This document shows positions 44,606-58,118 of a stretch of DNA of 64,000 bases, piece after piece. A program made the position numbers and the translations under genes. Every line of letters begins with the position of its first letter. Within the stretch, counting starts at the first letter, position 1. Below the pieces are notes generated by a model that did not search any database, was not told the DNA's origin, and saw only the letters and a list, made by a program, of their open reading frames with translations. Origin of the DNA: Eopsaltria australis. Its lineage: Eukaryota; Chordata; Aves; Passeriformes; Petroicidae. Location: the NCBI GenBank assembly GCA_034509425.1, contig JAVTVJ010001696.1, positions 62,001 through 126,000 on the forward strand, written 5' to 3'.

Positions 44606-47419
44606 TACCTTGGTATAAAGAATCTTCCATCTTCCTTCAGTGCAGGTGGCCCTTGTCACTGATTACATCTTCAGAATTGTCACCAGGAGATCCAGATCAC
44701 CTGTAAGGAGAAATACTTATCTATCTTTTTTTTTTTTTTTTTAATTATGTACCTACATGTAGTTATTCTCAGAGAATTCAGTGTGAGTGTATGTCTTTTA
44801 GAGGATATGGATGATCTTCTTTGAAAAATAAGGGATGGCTCCCAATTTTAAATAATTTGTGAAAAAAATAACTTCCATTACTACAGAATGGATTCTACTA
44901 GTCTTCAACCATATGGTTCACTTGTCAAGCACTTCCTGAAGATTTTAAAATAGTACTTATTGTCATTTCTAACATATTTAACATATATAATGGATATACA
45001 ATTTCAAATTGTCAATCTGTTCTTGAAATTATGGCACATTAAAATCCACTTATTATTTACATGGAGAAATCCATCCAGCTAAGTTTTTACAAAAGTAGAA
45101 TTCTCTCCTCACTGGGACAGGGAACGAAGACAACAAATTCCACCAGTTTTACAGAACTGAAGAGATGGGATTTCTGAGGATGAAAAGATGAGCTCATTTC
45201 CTCATTCAGGGTCCCACGGCACCGCGTGTTAATGAATCTCCTGACATGCAGAGTTCTGCTTTCAGGCACACCCTTGCCTGAGATCCTTCCCGTGTTTTCC
45301 CCATTTCTCAGTGCTGTGTTATTGGATACACATTGTATTTACGATAGATTGATCTCTGATCTATTTTCTGTTGTGAAGGTGAGCTGTGTCTCGCTTGGCT
45401 GCTCAAGGAGGAATGTTAGTCATCCCAAATCTCTCTGTAGTTGCTGCAGCAAGACAACTTCAGGAAGATGGTGGGGATTTGTTTCTTTCTTAGGTTTTTT
45501 TGCGGTGGGACAAGACTTTGCAAATTCATCTGCCCATGTATTTTCTTACATCTTGCATCCCCCTTCTGGAAACACTCCTCAGCTGGCTGTAGAGGAGATG
45601 TTTCCTACGGTGGTGTGTGGAGGGAGGTGGAACCTCCCTTCCCGGCCATGTCCTGCCCACAGCACAGCTCTGGCACCAGGAGCTGCACACGCAGGGCTGC
45701 TGTGGTTGCCCAGCCTGCCTGTCCATGTCCTGTGTCCTCCTGGAGGTGGAGGGGACAGAGGAGGGGGTGGCGAGAGGGAGGGCAGCAAGCCTAGGGAGAA
45801 GGGCTTCGAAGGAATGAAGCAAAGCAGCAAGCCAGGAAGGCTCTCAGGGATGATGTGTCCATCCTGCCTTCCCAGCTCTGGGACTGGGGTTTTTTTGTCA
45901 CTGCATTCTGACCTAGTTGTGCTTCTTATGCACCTGGGCTGGGGATGAGCAGCTTTGTTCAGGTGAATGGACAGGAGCTGGACATGGCCCGGGTGCCCTC
46001 CAGCAGGTTTGCCAGATCCTACAAGGATTTCCATGGGGAAGGAGAGGGTTGTATTGCCTGTGATGTGAATGAACTGGGGGAAAGGAAGGAGATCATAATC
46101 TCAAATCCTGTGATTTTCACTCTTACGTTGGATATGAAGAGGAATGTTCTGCCACAGCTCCTCCATGTTCAGGCAGAAGCAGGAACTTGATACTTCTGAC
46201 TCCTCTGGGGGCTCTGTGAGTCCTTCTTTGGGGACTTCTGTTTGCCTAGGGGGGTAAGGCAAGCATTTTTGCTCATTTTAAATCCCCTGTGTGGAATCCC
46301 CTGTATGTTCTTCCACCAGAACATTTTCCTTTAGCATTTTCCTTTACAGGCATGTGGCTGGTGTAGACCGGGGCCCAAGGAGAGGAAGGACAGATGGACA
46401 TGGGATACTAGGGGTAGGTTGGGAGCAAAGCATGGGAGCAGTGCAGTCCCTTTGCTGTGACTCCTCAGGGGCACCAGGGAGACTTCAGAGCTCCCAGACC
46501 TTCTTCTCTTCACATGATTAATCCAAATTACACCAGGATGAAGGTCTGTGAGAAGTTCCTCTTTGCTGTCTATGAGCAAGACTGGAGGGAGGTTTGGCTG
46601 CAGGGCAAGGTTGTCAAACCCAGAAAAATGAGAAGAATTCCCTGCTGTGAGTGGCATTCTAACTGGTACTGATATGGTGATGCTCTGAAAAGCAGGGTGA
46701 TGTCTTGGGCCACTGTGGGAGACAGAAAACATTCAGCAATGGGGGTGTGTCAACACAGTTTGTCTCAGAAAATGCAGCTCAGTGTGTTTTCGGCGTTTGT
46801 TTCGGTTTTTGTTTTTTTTAACAGCTGAACTTACCAGAGGTGAAACCACTTGTGGTTTCCTGTTTTCATACTTTGGCTTTTTTATTGCATGTCAAGGATG
46901 TTTCTTAGAAGCAGAGTCAAGTCTCCTGGCCCGCTTTAGCAGGTCTGGTGCTGCCATGCAGGTAGCATGGGCACCCAGGGCTCCATTGGAGGTTTAGGCA
47001 TCCCTTGAGGGGAAAGCAGCTGTTCAAAGTAAAGAAGAGGGCAAAGAAAAGTTGTGTGCAGCTCATTTTGTCACAAAGTCAAGTAAAAATCAGGTTGTGT
47101 GTCTACTCCTGTTGTGGAAATCCTCAGCCCCTCAGCTGGAGATCATCACTGATTTACAATGCTGCAAACAAAACAGGAAGCAGAAAAGCTATGTAAGTGT
47201 ACCAGCTATTAAGAAATTGCTAGGTGCTGAGCAGTCTTACAGAAAGATGGTGCTTTTCCCCTCAGTGTGTGTGTGTGTGCATAATTTAAATAGAAAAACA
47301 GCATGTCGTGGGCTGAGTCCTTGGCCACTTTTCCTAGAAGTCACTCTACAGAGAGGAACAAGCCCTGTGTTTTTCCACCCAACCCCAGTTATACCCAGTA
47401 TTAATATAGTCATTCAGTG
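44606..47419. other. Unique non-coding DNA
   Basis: AT-rich to about 45,060, with a T17 run at 44,726-44,742. A 240-codon forward frame at 45,226-45,948 is the longest non-CR1 frame in the window, but it is low-complexity in its second half (Gly/Arg/Glu-rich), faces a competing reverse frame and has no recognised domain. A short (GT)n lies at 47,265-47,278. Confidence 0.45.
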
Positions 47420-47725
47420 CATCACAGATCACAGAATCTCAGGATGGTTTGGGTTGGAAGGGAACCTCAAGCCTATCCACTGCCACCCCCGCCATGGGCA
47501 GAGACACCTTCCACTGTCCCAGGCTGCTCCCAGCCCCAATGTCCAACCTGGCCTTGGGCACTGCCAGGGATCCAGGGGCAGCCACAGCTGCTCTGGGCAC
47601 CCTGTGCCAGGGCCTGCCCACCCTCCCAGGGTAAAATTTTTTCCCAAGATCCCATCCATCCCTGCCCTCTGGCACTGGAAAGCCATTCCCCATTTGCCTC
47701 CCCTCTTGCTTGTCATCCAGACTCC
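47420..47725 (-). mobile_element. CR1 LINE 3' fragment, reverse strand
   Basis: 'catcacagatcacagaatct' starts the terminal repeat, followed by the CR1 3' end. The 74-bp core, 47,554-47,627, has a single change (at 47,605). The 5' part continues 'cactggaaagccattcccca'. Confidence 0.92.
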
Positions 47726-50700
47726 TGAAATTTTCAAGAATTAGTGGTTTTTTTGCCAGTCCACATGCATGAGAGTTTTGCTCCTAATGGACCCGCTGTA
47801 CAAACTTTGATGGAACTGAGAGAACACAGTGTGGTGGAGCATTCTTGGCCCCAGGGTTGGTTCAGCAGCAGCATTATCTATGTCCACAAGTTAGGATAAA
47901 TCTGAGAATGGGAAAACATAGGCAAGAAATTATTTCATCACTTGGAGAGGAGCCCCCGCTGAAAACACAGGTGGTTAATGAAGTCTTAAAAATGGTGCAA
48001 TATCTTTCCCTGCCCGGTTGGGTTCAGCAGGAGTTCTGCTGCTCTCTCAGGCTGATTCTGGGTTATGTCCTTGGAGCCTGTGAAGGCCAGGGAGGCGAGG
48101 AGTGCGTTGGTCTCCTCCTCCCTCCCCCCATCATCTGTCAAAGCCTTCCCAAAACACCTTCTCGCGTTGCAGCGGCATCGCGATGTGCCGCGGGTGACCT
48201 TCTTCCCCAAACACCCACAGATAAACTCAGCTCTCCAGCCCCTTTCTTCCTCCAGGGAAACTTCTCCTTTTCATGAGCTCCACAGCTGAGTCCTGGAGGC
48301 CAGTGGTGACGGGTGGGTTTTTGTCATGCTCCCTGGAAAGTCTGGTAATTTATAGCACGTGATTCTTTTCTGGAGAGATGAAATGCCTCACGTTGTGTAA
48401 ACCTCTGCAAAGCACTCGGAGCTGTAAGTGCTGATAGAGCCACGCTGCACCAGTTTACATTCTGCAGATGGCTGATTTATGGAGATGGAAAGCTGGTGAG
48501 GCTTTTTCCCCTTCTAGATGCAAGGCAATTTCCTGAGCAAGGCTGAGGTTGAGTGTCTGTCACGTGTATCCTGCAAGAAAGTTGGTTTTTATTTTTTTTT
48601 AGGCATCTCCAAAATGAGGGAATTGAATGCCCCAATTTGTACCAACTTCATTGAATCAGTACAAAGTCATGTTCTCCGTTCCCAGGATGTGGTTGAGTGA
48701 AGATATTGGTGGGGACAGGGTGGCTCCCTCCTGGTTCCTGCTGAGCAAAGGGCCATCACTGCAGGAACACTTCACCACAAATCCAACTGAACAACTGAAC
48801 AGTATAATAAACAAATATTTTTCCCTTAACAAAACGTTGCTTCTGTGGAAGTAGAGGTGTGCAAGCGGCCCTGGGTGACAAATGCCACTGGTGTTTGATC
48901 AGTGGAGGTTTTTATGAACAGGCAGAGCAACTCCCTGTAGCAGAACACAGCTGAATGCACTTAAGAATGCTCTTATTTATCTATTCTACAGCTCAGCAAC
49001 AGTAAACACTGTCTCCCCTTCACGAGAAATGGCTCATCCATGTTTATATCCATAATAACATGTCCATTTCCTTTGAAATTTCATCTGCTTGAAACACCAC
49101 AACTGGATGAAGAGGGCTTGGGGATATGTCTGAAGTTGAGCTGACCTTGCTTGCAAGTATCAAACCTCCCTGGGTGAGGCAAAGACAGCTGTGTGTGGGT
49201 TTGCTTTTTGGGACCTGCAAGTGTCCCATTTATTTGGGTTACCCTCCAAACTCCAGCCATGAAATTGGGTGTTTAATAGAGGGAGTTTAGGGGAGTTTCA
49301 CCTCATGCTCAGGAGCTGCCAGGAGCATTTACACCTGCAGCTTGATGGGAGATTGCAGCAGCTGGGATGGGGACAACTTTGAGGGGAAAAAAGTTTGAAT
49401 GCCACTTCCTACCTTCCAGGAGATCCTCTTGCCCCAAAAAATCAGGAAAAGAAATTCCCAAACCACCTAGCAATAGCAACAGCTCAGCTTTGCCTATAGT
49501 GGATCACTTAACAGAGCTTGTCACTGCTGTCCTGCCCTGTGGTCTCCTTGTGGTTCTGTTTCCCCTCTTTCTATGTATATCAGCAGATGGATTATCTGGA
49601 TTTATATGTCCACCTGGCTGAGATCCTTAATAATGAGTCAGTGGCACTTCCCAGCTGTGCACAGGCCCCTGCATGTGGCTGCAAGTCCCCAGGCAGAAGT
49701 TCTGTAGGTATTTTCAGCTTTTCTAAGTGACTGAAATATAGAAAGCTCTTTGTCACTGTCAGCAAATCACAACAGGAACACCTGAGTGGTAGGAAGGAAA
49801 AAGGAAATGTGTTTTTTCTTTCACAGAAATACGAAATCCGAGAAACAGAAGAAAACCAACAAGAATTTGACTGGAAATTAAAAACTCCAAATAAAGCAAC
49901 TCCGCTGCTTTGGGGAGTTGAGATTCTCCTTTTCAATCCAAAATATGGTTTTAAACAAGAAAACCCCTACACATCTTCACTGTTGAGAGGGAGAATATTC
50001 CTGGCCATCTCTGCCCATCCGATTTCCAGTAATATGCATGATTTTGTCTTCCCTTGTGTACAAGCTGCAGCCTGCAGATTACAAGGGCTGTCTGCAAACA
50101 GTTGATACTGGGACTAAAGCTGGTGAAATCTGGAAGTGTGCCTGTTGTGCAGCTTCAGTGCTGTACTTCTGCAGATATGCCCTGATGGAAAACACAAGGA
50201 GAACGCCCAATCCATGCCTTCCTTTAACAAACAACAACAAAAACCCCTAAAGCACCTGCAGGCTGTGTGCAGCACAAGTGATGATGCTTCACTTGCTGCA
50301 GAGCTGGTGGTTACATGGTGCTCAAAGACACAATGGTGATGGGACAAGTACACAAGCTGCAATGAAAATTGTTTTGGAAACATCTCGGGAATGAAATGCT
50401 CTGATAAAGAATAGGTTATTCCAACATCCCGGACATTGAGTGGGGGAAAAAACCACCTGGCTATGAAAATTGCAAATATTAATGTAGATGACAATTACTC
50501 CCTGGAGAAGACATTTCTATCTGTAAATAAAGCAGCTTCATGGTGGACTCCCCTCACGTGGTCATGCAGATCATCTCTGCAGGCAGCAGAGCCCGAGGGG
50601 TTCTTCAGGAGTGTCTATTCCTCCCCAAGAAAAAGGATAAATATGAGATAAATCATCCTACGTGGTGCCTATTGTCTCCACTGAACATGACAAACCTCTG

Positions 50701-50820
50701 GCTGAAACTGGAATGTCAAAAGTTTCAGCAGCCTAAGGGCACCGAGGAGCCCTCTGTGTCCAGGCTGGATGGTCCAGCTGGCCTCTGTCTCTGTGCAGCT
50801 CCAAGTCCATGGAAATCTCT
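47726..50820. other. Unique non-coding DNA with a small CpG knot
   Basis: No recognised gene. A tight CpG cluster lies at 48,161-48,194. Other text is AT-leaning. Frames up to 143 codons have no domain signature. Confidence 0.45.
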
Positions 50821-51152
50821 TGGAATCATTGAGAGGTTTAGGTTGGGAAAGCCCTCAGACCATGGAGTCCAACCATTCCCAGCACTACTGAGGCCACCAC
50901 TGAGCTGTGTCCCCAAGTGCCACATCCACATTGCTTTTAAATCCCTGCAGGGATGGGGACTCCAACACTGCCCTGGGCAGCTGTGCCAGGGCTGGACAGC
51001 CCTTTCCATGGAAAAATTTTCCCCAGTATCCAACCTGAGCCTCCCCTGGCACAGCTTGAGGCCATTTCCCCTCATCCTGTCCCTGTTCCCTGGTGGAAGA
51101 GGCTGACCCCCACCTGGCTGCCCCCTCCTGTCAGGGAGCTGTGGAACGCCAA
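50821..51152 (-). mobile_element. CR1 LINE 3' fragment, reverse strand
   Basis: 'tggaatcattgagaggttta' then 'ggttgggaaagccctcagac', 'tccaacactgccctgggcag' and 'cctgtccctgttccctggtg'. It is the reverse complement of the subfamily found forward at 33,770 and 37,805. Confidence 0.92.
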
Positions 51153-51799
51153 AGATCTCCATTCTCCTTGCTGTGATGGCACCTGGGAGGGCTGTGTGAA
51201 GGCAGATCCGTCTCCTTCCACAGGCTCTGCCCGGGAAGCGCTTGCTGCAGCTGCTGCCTGGATACTTCGGCAGGCTCAGATTTCAAGCCTTTTGTCTGCC
51301 CCAAATCGCATTGTTCTCTTATCCACGCACTCCTACCCGTAAGAGACATCCTCGTCAGGTTTGGCAGCGCATCCAGCGGGCGCCGTGACTTTGCCGGTGT
51401 TTGTGGTGTAGTTTTAATTGTGCAGTGCTGGGGTTGTGTGTATCCCGTGAGAACGGGGTGTGCTGGGGTCCCTGTGCTCCACGGATGATCCCGTGAGTGA
51501 TGGGTGGTGTCAGACCCACGAGTTACATCCCTGAATTACCGTGTGGTGCTGTGAGAACAGGCAGAAGAGTGGTCAGCTTAATTGCACTGCAGAATACGAG
51601 TGATTTTGTAACCTTCCTGTCACAACTAGGAATGAACCTGTATAAAGCCTATTCATTCAGATTTTGCAAGCATAGGAAGAACAGGTCCCTAAATACCCTC
51701 CAGCAATTTATTTTGAGTAGTCTCCAGCTGCTCTCTCAAGAAGTTTGTGTTGTGTTTAATGCCTTACCACATTGAGAAGCATCTCCTCTTCCTTGGGAA
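51153..51799. other. Unique non-coding DNA, CpG-richer in part
   Basis: Around 51,360-51,400 CpGs are relatively frequent ('gcgcatccagcgggcgccgt'). No exon is recognised. Confidence 0.4.
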
Positions 51800-52083
51800 G
51801 TGGCTTTTTACAGGGGACAGATAGTGATAGGACAAGGAGCAATAGTTTTAAACTTATAGGAGGAATTTAGCATAGATGCTGGGAGGAAATCCTTCCCTGT
51901 AAGGGTGATGAGACCCTGGCACAGGGTGCCCAGAGCAGCTGTGGCTGGCCCTGGATCCCTGACAGTGTCCAAGACCGGACTGGATGGGGCTTGGAGCAGC
52001 CTGGGATAGTGGAAGGTGTCCCTACCTGTGGACCTTTAGTGGATCTTCAAGGTCCTTCCAACCCAAACCATCCTGTGAATCCC
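51800..52083 (+). mobile_element. CR1 LINE 3' fragment, forward strand, older copy
   Basis: 'acagatagtgataggacaag' and 'agcaatagttttaaacttat' start it, then 'gggtgcccagagcagctgtg', ending 'accatcctgtgaatcc'. Its version of the 74-bp core carries several differences, unlike the six exact copies. Confidence 0.92.
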
Positions 52084-54763
52084 TCTGAAATGCTCTCAAA
52101 GCTCTCCTCCATAAGAAGGGACTTTTACTTGCTGGTGATCTTCGGATCATCTTTTTCACTTCTCAACACCATAGGTATGTTAATGACACATCGTCCTGTA
52201 GCCATGGCAGCTGAACGCTAGTCCCCTCTGCTCATGGCAAAGAAGGTTGTGTGTTTGGGGTGGGAGCAGAGGACAATTCTTTCTGACTCAGCCCCGGTCA
52301 GGGAGCTGCTGAAGCACTTCCACATTTGAACAATTTTTGTGGAAGTATGACAATGGCCTGTGACCTGCCCTGTGTGGCCAGTGAGTAATTCAGTTAAACA
52401 GCCAAGAAGTTCCTCCTGTGGTTTTGACTGGAATATGGGATTTTCCTGCCCCAGCTCCCTGCTAAACAGGTGCTTCGTATCATCTGGAAATAGCTGTGTT
52501 TCAACACCAGGATCAAGTGGATTTCACAGAGAGGCTGGGATTTGCTTTCAAGCCTGGCTCATGTGACGTGAAAAGCCGCTCTGCATGTAATAACCACTAA
52601 TATTATTAAAGTGTGCTTCAGGGTGGGCACTCTGACAAAAACTACCACTTTATCACCAGTGCAAAAGAGAAGAGAGCGGATTTTTTCCAGTTTTGGGGGG
52701 ATTTTTGTCTTTTATTCTTGTTCCAAACCACGAAGCATTTGATCTCACCCACAGTAATAAATAATAGATTATCTCATGGACAGTAGGCTCATCACCACCC
52801 TTTGCTGATAACAGGAAAAAAACACCCCTTGCACCTCAGTGTGTTGGAGGAACAGGCTGTGCTCCCTCCCTCGCCTGGATCAAGTCAAAGCAGGAATCCT
52901 GGCTGTGTCTGGGAAAGAAGGACGCCAAGAGATTTTTTGTTTCATTTTTCAGTTGACTTAAAACTCCACCTGCAAAATATTCCCGAACTGACATCAATTT
53001 TTTTTTAAATCAACATTGCCCTGATGCACAGTAAAATAGGATTGTGATTTCCAGAAAAGTAAGAGGTGCTCACCTGCTCTCCTTCAGTCTCTCTCCTCAG
53101 GTTTTGGGGTTTTTTTTGTGAAAAAAGAGGAAGAAAAGTGAATTCCTATTTGAGATAAAGATAATTTCTTACAGAATGAGTATTGTCTGTGGTGCCAGGA
53201 GAAAGGATCTGAAATGACAAGATACTTAATGCGTCCATGTAGCCCTTGTTATTTCCTTTCCTTTTTCTTGTCCTGGCTGTGTCAGTGTCCCCTGAAGCCT
53301 CGAGGAGCACGTTGGGTGAATTCCCAGTGAGGGGAGGGTGTCACTCCCAGCCTTACGTGGGCTCATGGCACATCTCCCAACATCACGCAACAACTGCAAC
53401 AAATCCTTCATCTCCTGTGCATCACACCAGCGTCTTCAAAGGATTTCATTAACTCTGAAGGCAGTAAATTTTTTGATAAATCAATCTGAAGATGTTTTGA
53501 GGTGCTACTGTCTGGTGCTTCAGCTTCCCAAACACACCTTCTTGCGTTTTGTAATCGTGCTCTTTGAAAGATCCCCAGGGAATACAGAAACTGGGCACAA
53601 ACACAAAACAAATGGGAGTAGGGAATTCTCTCTTCCTCTCTCAGCTGCTGAGATTTTCCTTTCTCCCAGCTGTGTTAAGTTTTAAAAGCTGATGTCAGCT
53701 GTACTGCAGTTTGTGCAACATCCAACAACTGCAATAAAAAGTTTGTGCAGGCAGTGGTACATTTTCAACTTCAAGTACTTTTCTTGCCCAAATGCTGCTG
53801 AGTAGAACAATTAAGCAAATGAGCTCAAATATTAGACATAAACCTCTACCTACCACCATGCTTTCAATTATTTTGACGACTCCAGATTTTTCCTGCTCAA
53901 GGAGTAGCCTTTTTTTTTTTAATCTAAGGATATTTTATGCTATTGCTACAATGTCTGTAGAGATGAGTTCATGAAGAGGTGTCTTGCAGTGTAACGGAGG
54001 TGTCATTTTGTGGGTGCTTGCTTGGGTGATTCAGGGAAAATAAGGGGCTAAAGGCACTGAGGGGCTTGGGGAGGATCAGGGAGCCATCCCCCCTCTCCTC
54101 CACATGCAGGGAGGGTTGGACCCAGGGGAGACCTTGGCATGGGAGAGCACTGGAACTGTCAGAGCATCCTTCCAAGTGGAAGTCTGGCTCTTCTGTCCAT
54201 CAAGCACATCTCAGGAGTCTGCAGCCTCCATCAAACAACCCCCCCTGCTGAATTGCCCTGCAAATGTCCCCTGGGAAATCCTGCACATTCCTTTTTTTTT
54301 TGTTTGTTTTTGCACCACAGATCCTTTGCCAGGTTGCACACACCCACGTTTGGCAGAGCTCCACCACCCACCCTGCTCTGGCGATGAGCAACAGCAGATT
54401 TCCCACCTATTCTGAGTGGCACCGATACTCCCAGGTGGAAGGGTTGGGTCAGGAGGCTCTCTTGGCTGCTCTCAGCTCCCCAGCAGCTCCCAGTGCTCAC
54501 ACGAAATTAGTTTTCCCTAAAACACCAATGCTGCCATGAAAGTTTGATCTCCTGTTTCAGCTAGAACACCTGGATCTTTGGAGATCAGGGAGCTTAGCAG
54601 TCTGCTGAGGTCCTTGCCCTTCCTATGTCTCCGTTTAATCTTTGCAGCTACCCAGCTGGGTTTAAAAGGGCAGTTTTGGCTCTAAGGTGCCAATATTTCA
54701 ATGTATTGAATGTCTCCTGCCTAGCAGGAAATATTCAACACACTCTTAGACCTTTTCTATGAG
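52084..54763. other. Unique non-coding DNA
   Basis: No recognised element. T-runs occur at 52,999-53,007, 53,909-53,920 and 54,291-54,301. Frames up to 115 codons have no domain. Confidence 0.45.
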
Positions 54764-55171
54764 AGTAGGAAAGGCTGAGAGAATTGGGATTGTTCAGCCT
54801 GGAGAAGACAAGGCTTCAGGGAAATGTAATTGTGTCCTTCCAGACAGAAAACGTGGAGAGGGACTTTTCACAAGAGCATGTAGTGACAGGAAAAGGGGGA
54901 ATGGCTTCCCAATACCAGAGGGCAGGCATGGATGGCATCTTGGGAATTGGGAATTGCTGGCTGGGAGGGTGGGCAGGCCCTGGCCCAGGGTGCCCAGAGC
55001 AGCTGTGGCTGCCCCTGGATCCCTGGCAGTGCCCAAGGCCAGGCTGGACACTGGGGCTTGGAGCAGCCTGGGACAGTGGGAGGTGTCCCTGTTCATGGCA
55101 GGGGGTGGAACGGGATGAGCATTATAGACTCTCCCATCCCCAGGCCACTCTGTGATTCTGTGATTCTGTGA
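54764..55171 (+). mobile_element. CR1 LINE 3' fragment, forward strand
   Basis: 'gttcagcctggagaagacaa' and 'tagtgacaggaaaaggggga' lie upstream of the exact core (54,963-55,036). The terminus has three ATTCTGTG-type units. The upstream 150 bases look old and decayed, whereas 54,925-55,090 is nearly identical to the 27.6-kb copy. Confidence 0.93.
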
Positions 55172-56444
55172 CCAGACACACACTAGGAAGCACATTCCCA
55201 AGCCAGTAGCTTTCCTGTCCACGGGCAGGCAGCTTTCCTGTACATTCTGCACCTCCCTTGGCAGACAGCTGAGATGCACCTCCTTCAATCCCAATGGATA
55301 GCTTTCTCAGGGAGGCTATGGAAGGCACCTCTTGGAGGGAATGTGAGGAGCCATCTCTCCTCTGGGAGCTGTTACACCTCCAGGCAATCTAGAAAACACA
55401 ATTTATCATTTCCTTAGAGTATCCCCAGCGTCTGAACAATGCCTACAGGTCCCCTTTCTCTTTTTTTTTAACCTTACAATTAGGATGATCAGGAACTTTT
55501 TTGATTTAACAAAAGCTGAATTTCTCACAAACTCAAGAAATCAGGCTCTAAAAAAGCATCACAGAAACTGCAAGAATTACGAAAGACACCCCATGGCCTG
55601 GCAACACTACAGTTACATACAGAAATTGTTGGATTTAAGAAATCAGGAGTTTGGAAAACAGATATATTTAGAAATACTGTCCTTTCGAAGCAGATTTAAA
55701 TCCCAAGAAAAGCCAAATAATTGTGCAGAAAACTTCTTAAACACCTTCTTTTTTGGCTTTCACCCTCAGCCCATAAAAATACTTCTTAAACCTCCGTATA
55801 ATTAATTCTTCCTATCACATATTTGTCCTGTTCACAAGAAATAAATGACAAAATGCACTAAGAGAGTAACCCAAATCCTGGCTGTGCCTTGCTTGCCCAA
55901 AGCAGCGTGAGTCAACAGGCAGCAAACACTTTTGAGAAGGTTCTTGTTGGCACATGTGGCTTCGATTCCCATTTTCATGAGAATCAGCTGAACTGAACCC
56001 ATTCTGCCTCTTAATATCCCGTGGCTTTTCCCAAACTTCACAACTGGGATCAACAGCTACAAATATTCTCAAGTGAGGCATCTGCTTGTGCTGGGTTTGA
56101 GTTCTCACCATGATCCCTGCAGTCTTGCCTCCAGCCTCAGACCTGCTTAAGAAAAAGTGGCAAGGAAAGAAGAAAACTGCCTTAAAAGAAAGAAAGGTGC
56201 TGTAACTATGCCCAGGAGCAGAGGTTTATAGTTATTGTCTCCACAGGTAATTAGAAGGTGCATCTCTCAATACTCAGATGCAACTGCATGTTGTTGTATA
56301 GCATTAAAAAAGAATATTGCAGTTCCCATTTTGATGACCAGGCTGCCTATTTTGCATCCACACTCTTGCAGCCCAGCTGGAGGAGTGCTACAAATTGAAC
56401 CACCAGGTAAAACCTTCAAAATGGTGTCAGGAAGGTCTTTTTTA
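55172..56444. other. Unique non-coding DNA
   Basis: Nothing recognised. A 106-codon forward frame at 55,485-55,805 is Lys/Asn-rich with no family signature. Confidence 0.4.
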
Positions 56445-56510
56445 TCACAGAATGGTTTGGGTTGGAAGGGAGCTTTAAAGGTTATCTGATCCAACTTTTT
56501 TTCATTGGTT
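56445..56510 (-). mobile_element. CR1 LINE 3' terminal fragment, reverse strand
   Basis: 'tcacagaatggtttgggttg' and 'gaagggagctttaaaggtta' are the last ~65 bases of CR1 in reverse complement. Very short. Confidence 0.85.
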
Positions 56511-57939
56511 GCCTCACGAAGCTGTAAAAACCATGGACATGATGACATTGGCCTCAGTGGGGACAAGTTGGGCAGGATTAGAGATTTTTAGGGCAGGATA
56601 AGAGGCTTTTAAGGCAGGAAAGTCTACTCAAGCTGCAGATGACATCTTGGGCCCAGGAAGTCCCAGTGGTGCAGCTTGCAGCAGGACATGGCTGGAGAAA
56701 GGGGTTTTTTTTGGCCTTTCCTGGAGATGTGCTGCATCTGAGCACATCCATTTGCAACCACACAGCTCATGAAATGCAGCATTTGCAAGCTGGGGGCTGA
56801 CAACTTAAATACCAGCTGTTGGTTGCACACCCTGCCCTCCCAGCCGCCTTCCCCGCTGCTCACAGCTGCTGCCCCCCTGTTTATGGGGGTCGAAATCCTA
56901 CGTAAAAGTGCCAAATCAGAGACTTAAAAAGGCCTTTTCAGCAGGAGCACGTCTCCTCTCTAACCCTCTCCCTGATGTGGGCTGGGAAGACCAATGCAAA
57001 TCAGGGAAATAGAAACAATAAAATATGTTAATCGCTCTTTTGCCTAGCAGAGAGCGGAGCTGGGCCCCAAGGGGAAGTGGCATTTTCAGTTTTATCTCAG
57101 TGGCACTGCTCTGTTCAGTGCTGAAAAAAAATCGGTGCTAGAAACTGCTTTTTCATTACAGATATCTGAATATTCAATATGTTGTTTAAATTGGCTTCGG
57201 GTCTGTTCCTAGAGCCACCCCTGAGGAGCCTGGTGAGGATAAACAGCCCAGCTGATATCTCACACCAGGTTGTTTTGTCTAAGCCCAAAGTTTCTTTGTC
57301 TTGGGAAATTAAAACAACCCTCCCTGCTTCAAGTGACTTTCACTTTTTCAAGTATTTCATGCACAAGGACAATTCTGCAGCGCTTCTGTTGTACAAAATG
57401 ACCCAGTGAGCAATCTGCTTAACCAGAAGAAAACCCTCTCTTTCCCCAGAATTTGGGAGGACTGGCTTTTCATTCTGTTTTCATGGCAAGAGCAGCATCA
57501 CAAGTGGAGAAAGACCGGCATTTGCAGTGTGGGAGGGATTTTAATAGAAGTAAACATTCAATTTAAAGAGCAATAAGAGAGATTCTGAGGGAAAATAAAC
57601 TTTCTGGGAGTAAAGAACTTGTAGAAAGACAAACAAAGGGCCTTTAAAATCTGCAGGGTGTCTGCATCTCTCACCCTACCCCCAAAAGGTACCCATGCCT
57701 CCCTTTTTTTTTCCCCCTCTCCCCCCAGCCAAGTTAACATGACCCTAAACATAATTTGGATGTTTATATGGAGCATAATTCACACCGTGTTCCCAAGGGC
57801 AGCAGGAATAGGACTGAGCTCAGCTGGGCACCTGCTGTCCAGGGCTGGGTCCAGCAGGGTTTCCACTCACAGGCACATGAGCTCAGGACACCCAAGTAAC
57901 AAGTGACAGGAGGAAATGTCCTCGGGTTACAACAGAGGA
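56511..57939. other. Unique non-coding DNA
   Basis: No recognised repeat or exon. A pyrimidine-rich stretch lies at 57,690-57,728. Confidence 0.4.
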
Positions 57940-58118
57940 GGTTTGGTTTGGACATTAGGGCAGAATTCTTCCTGGAAAGGGTTGTCAAACCCAGGAACAG
58001 GCTGAGCCCCAGTGGCACCTGGGAACATGGGTGGCTGGTGGGCCTGGCAGTGCTTTGAGGAATGGTTGGACTCGATGTGCTTAGAGGGCTTTTCCAGCCT
58101 GAAGGATTCCATGGCATT
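57940..58118 (+). mobile_element. CR1 LINE 3' fragment, forward strand, diverged
   Basis: 'ggtttggtttggacattagg' to 'gggcttttccagcctgaagg' and 'attccatggcattcc'. It belongs to the 33.8/37.8-kb subfamily but lacks the stretch with 'agctgcccagggcagtg', so it has an internal loss. Confidence 0.85.

Noticed and set aside
45226..45948. 240-codon forward open frame, the longest outside CR1
   Set aside because: No recognised domain, a low-complexity Gly/Arg/Glu-rich second half, a competing reverse frame and no splice or promoter context. GC-rich DNA has few stops.
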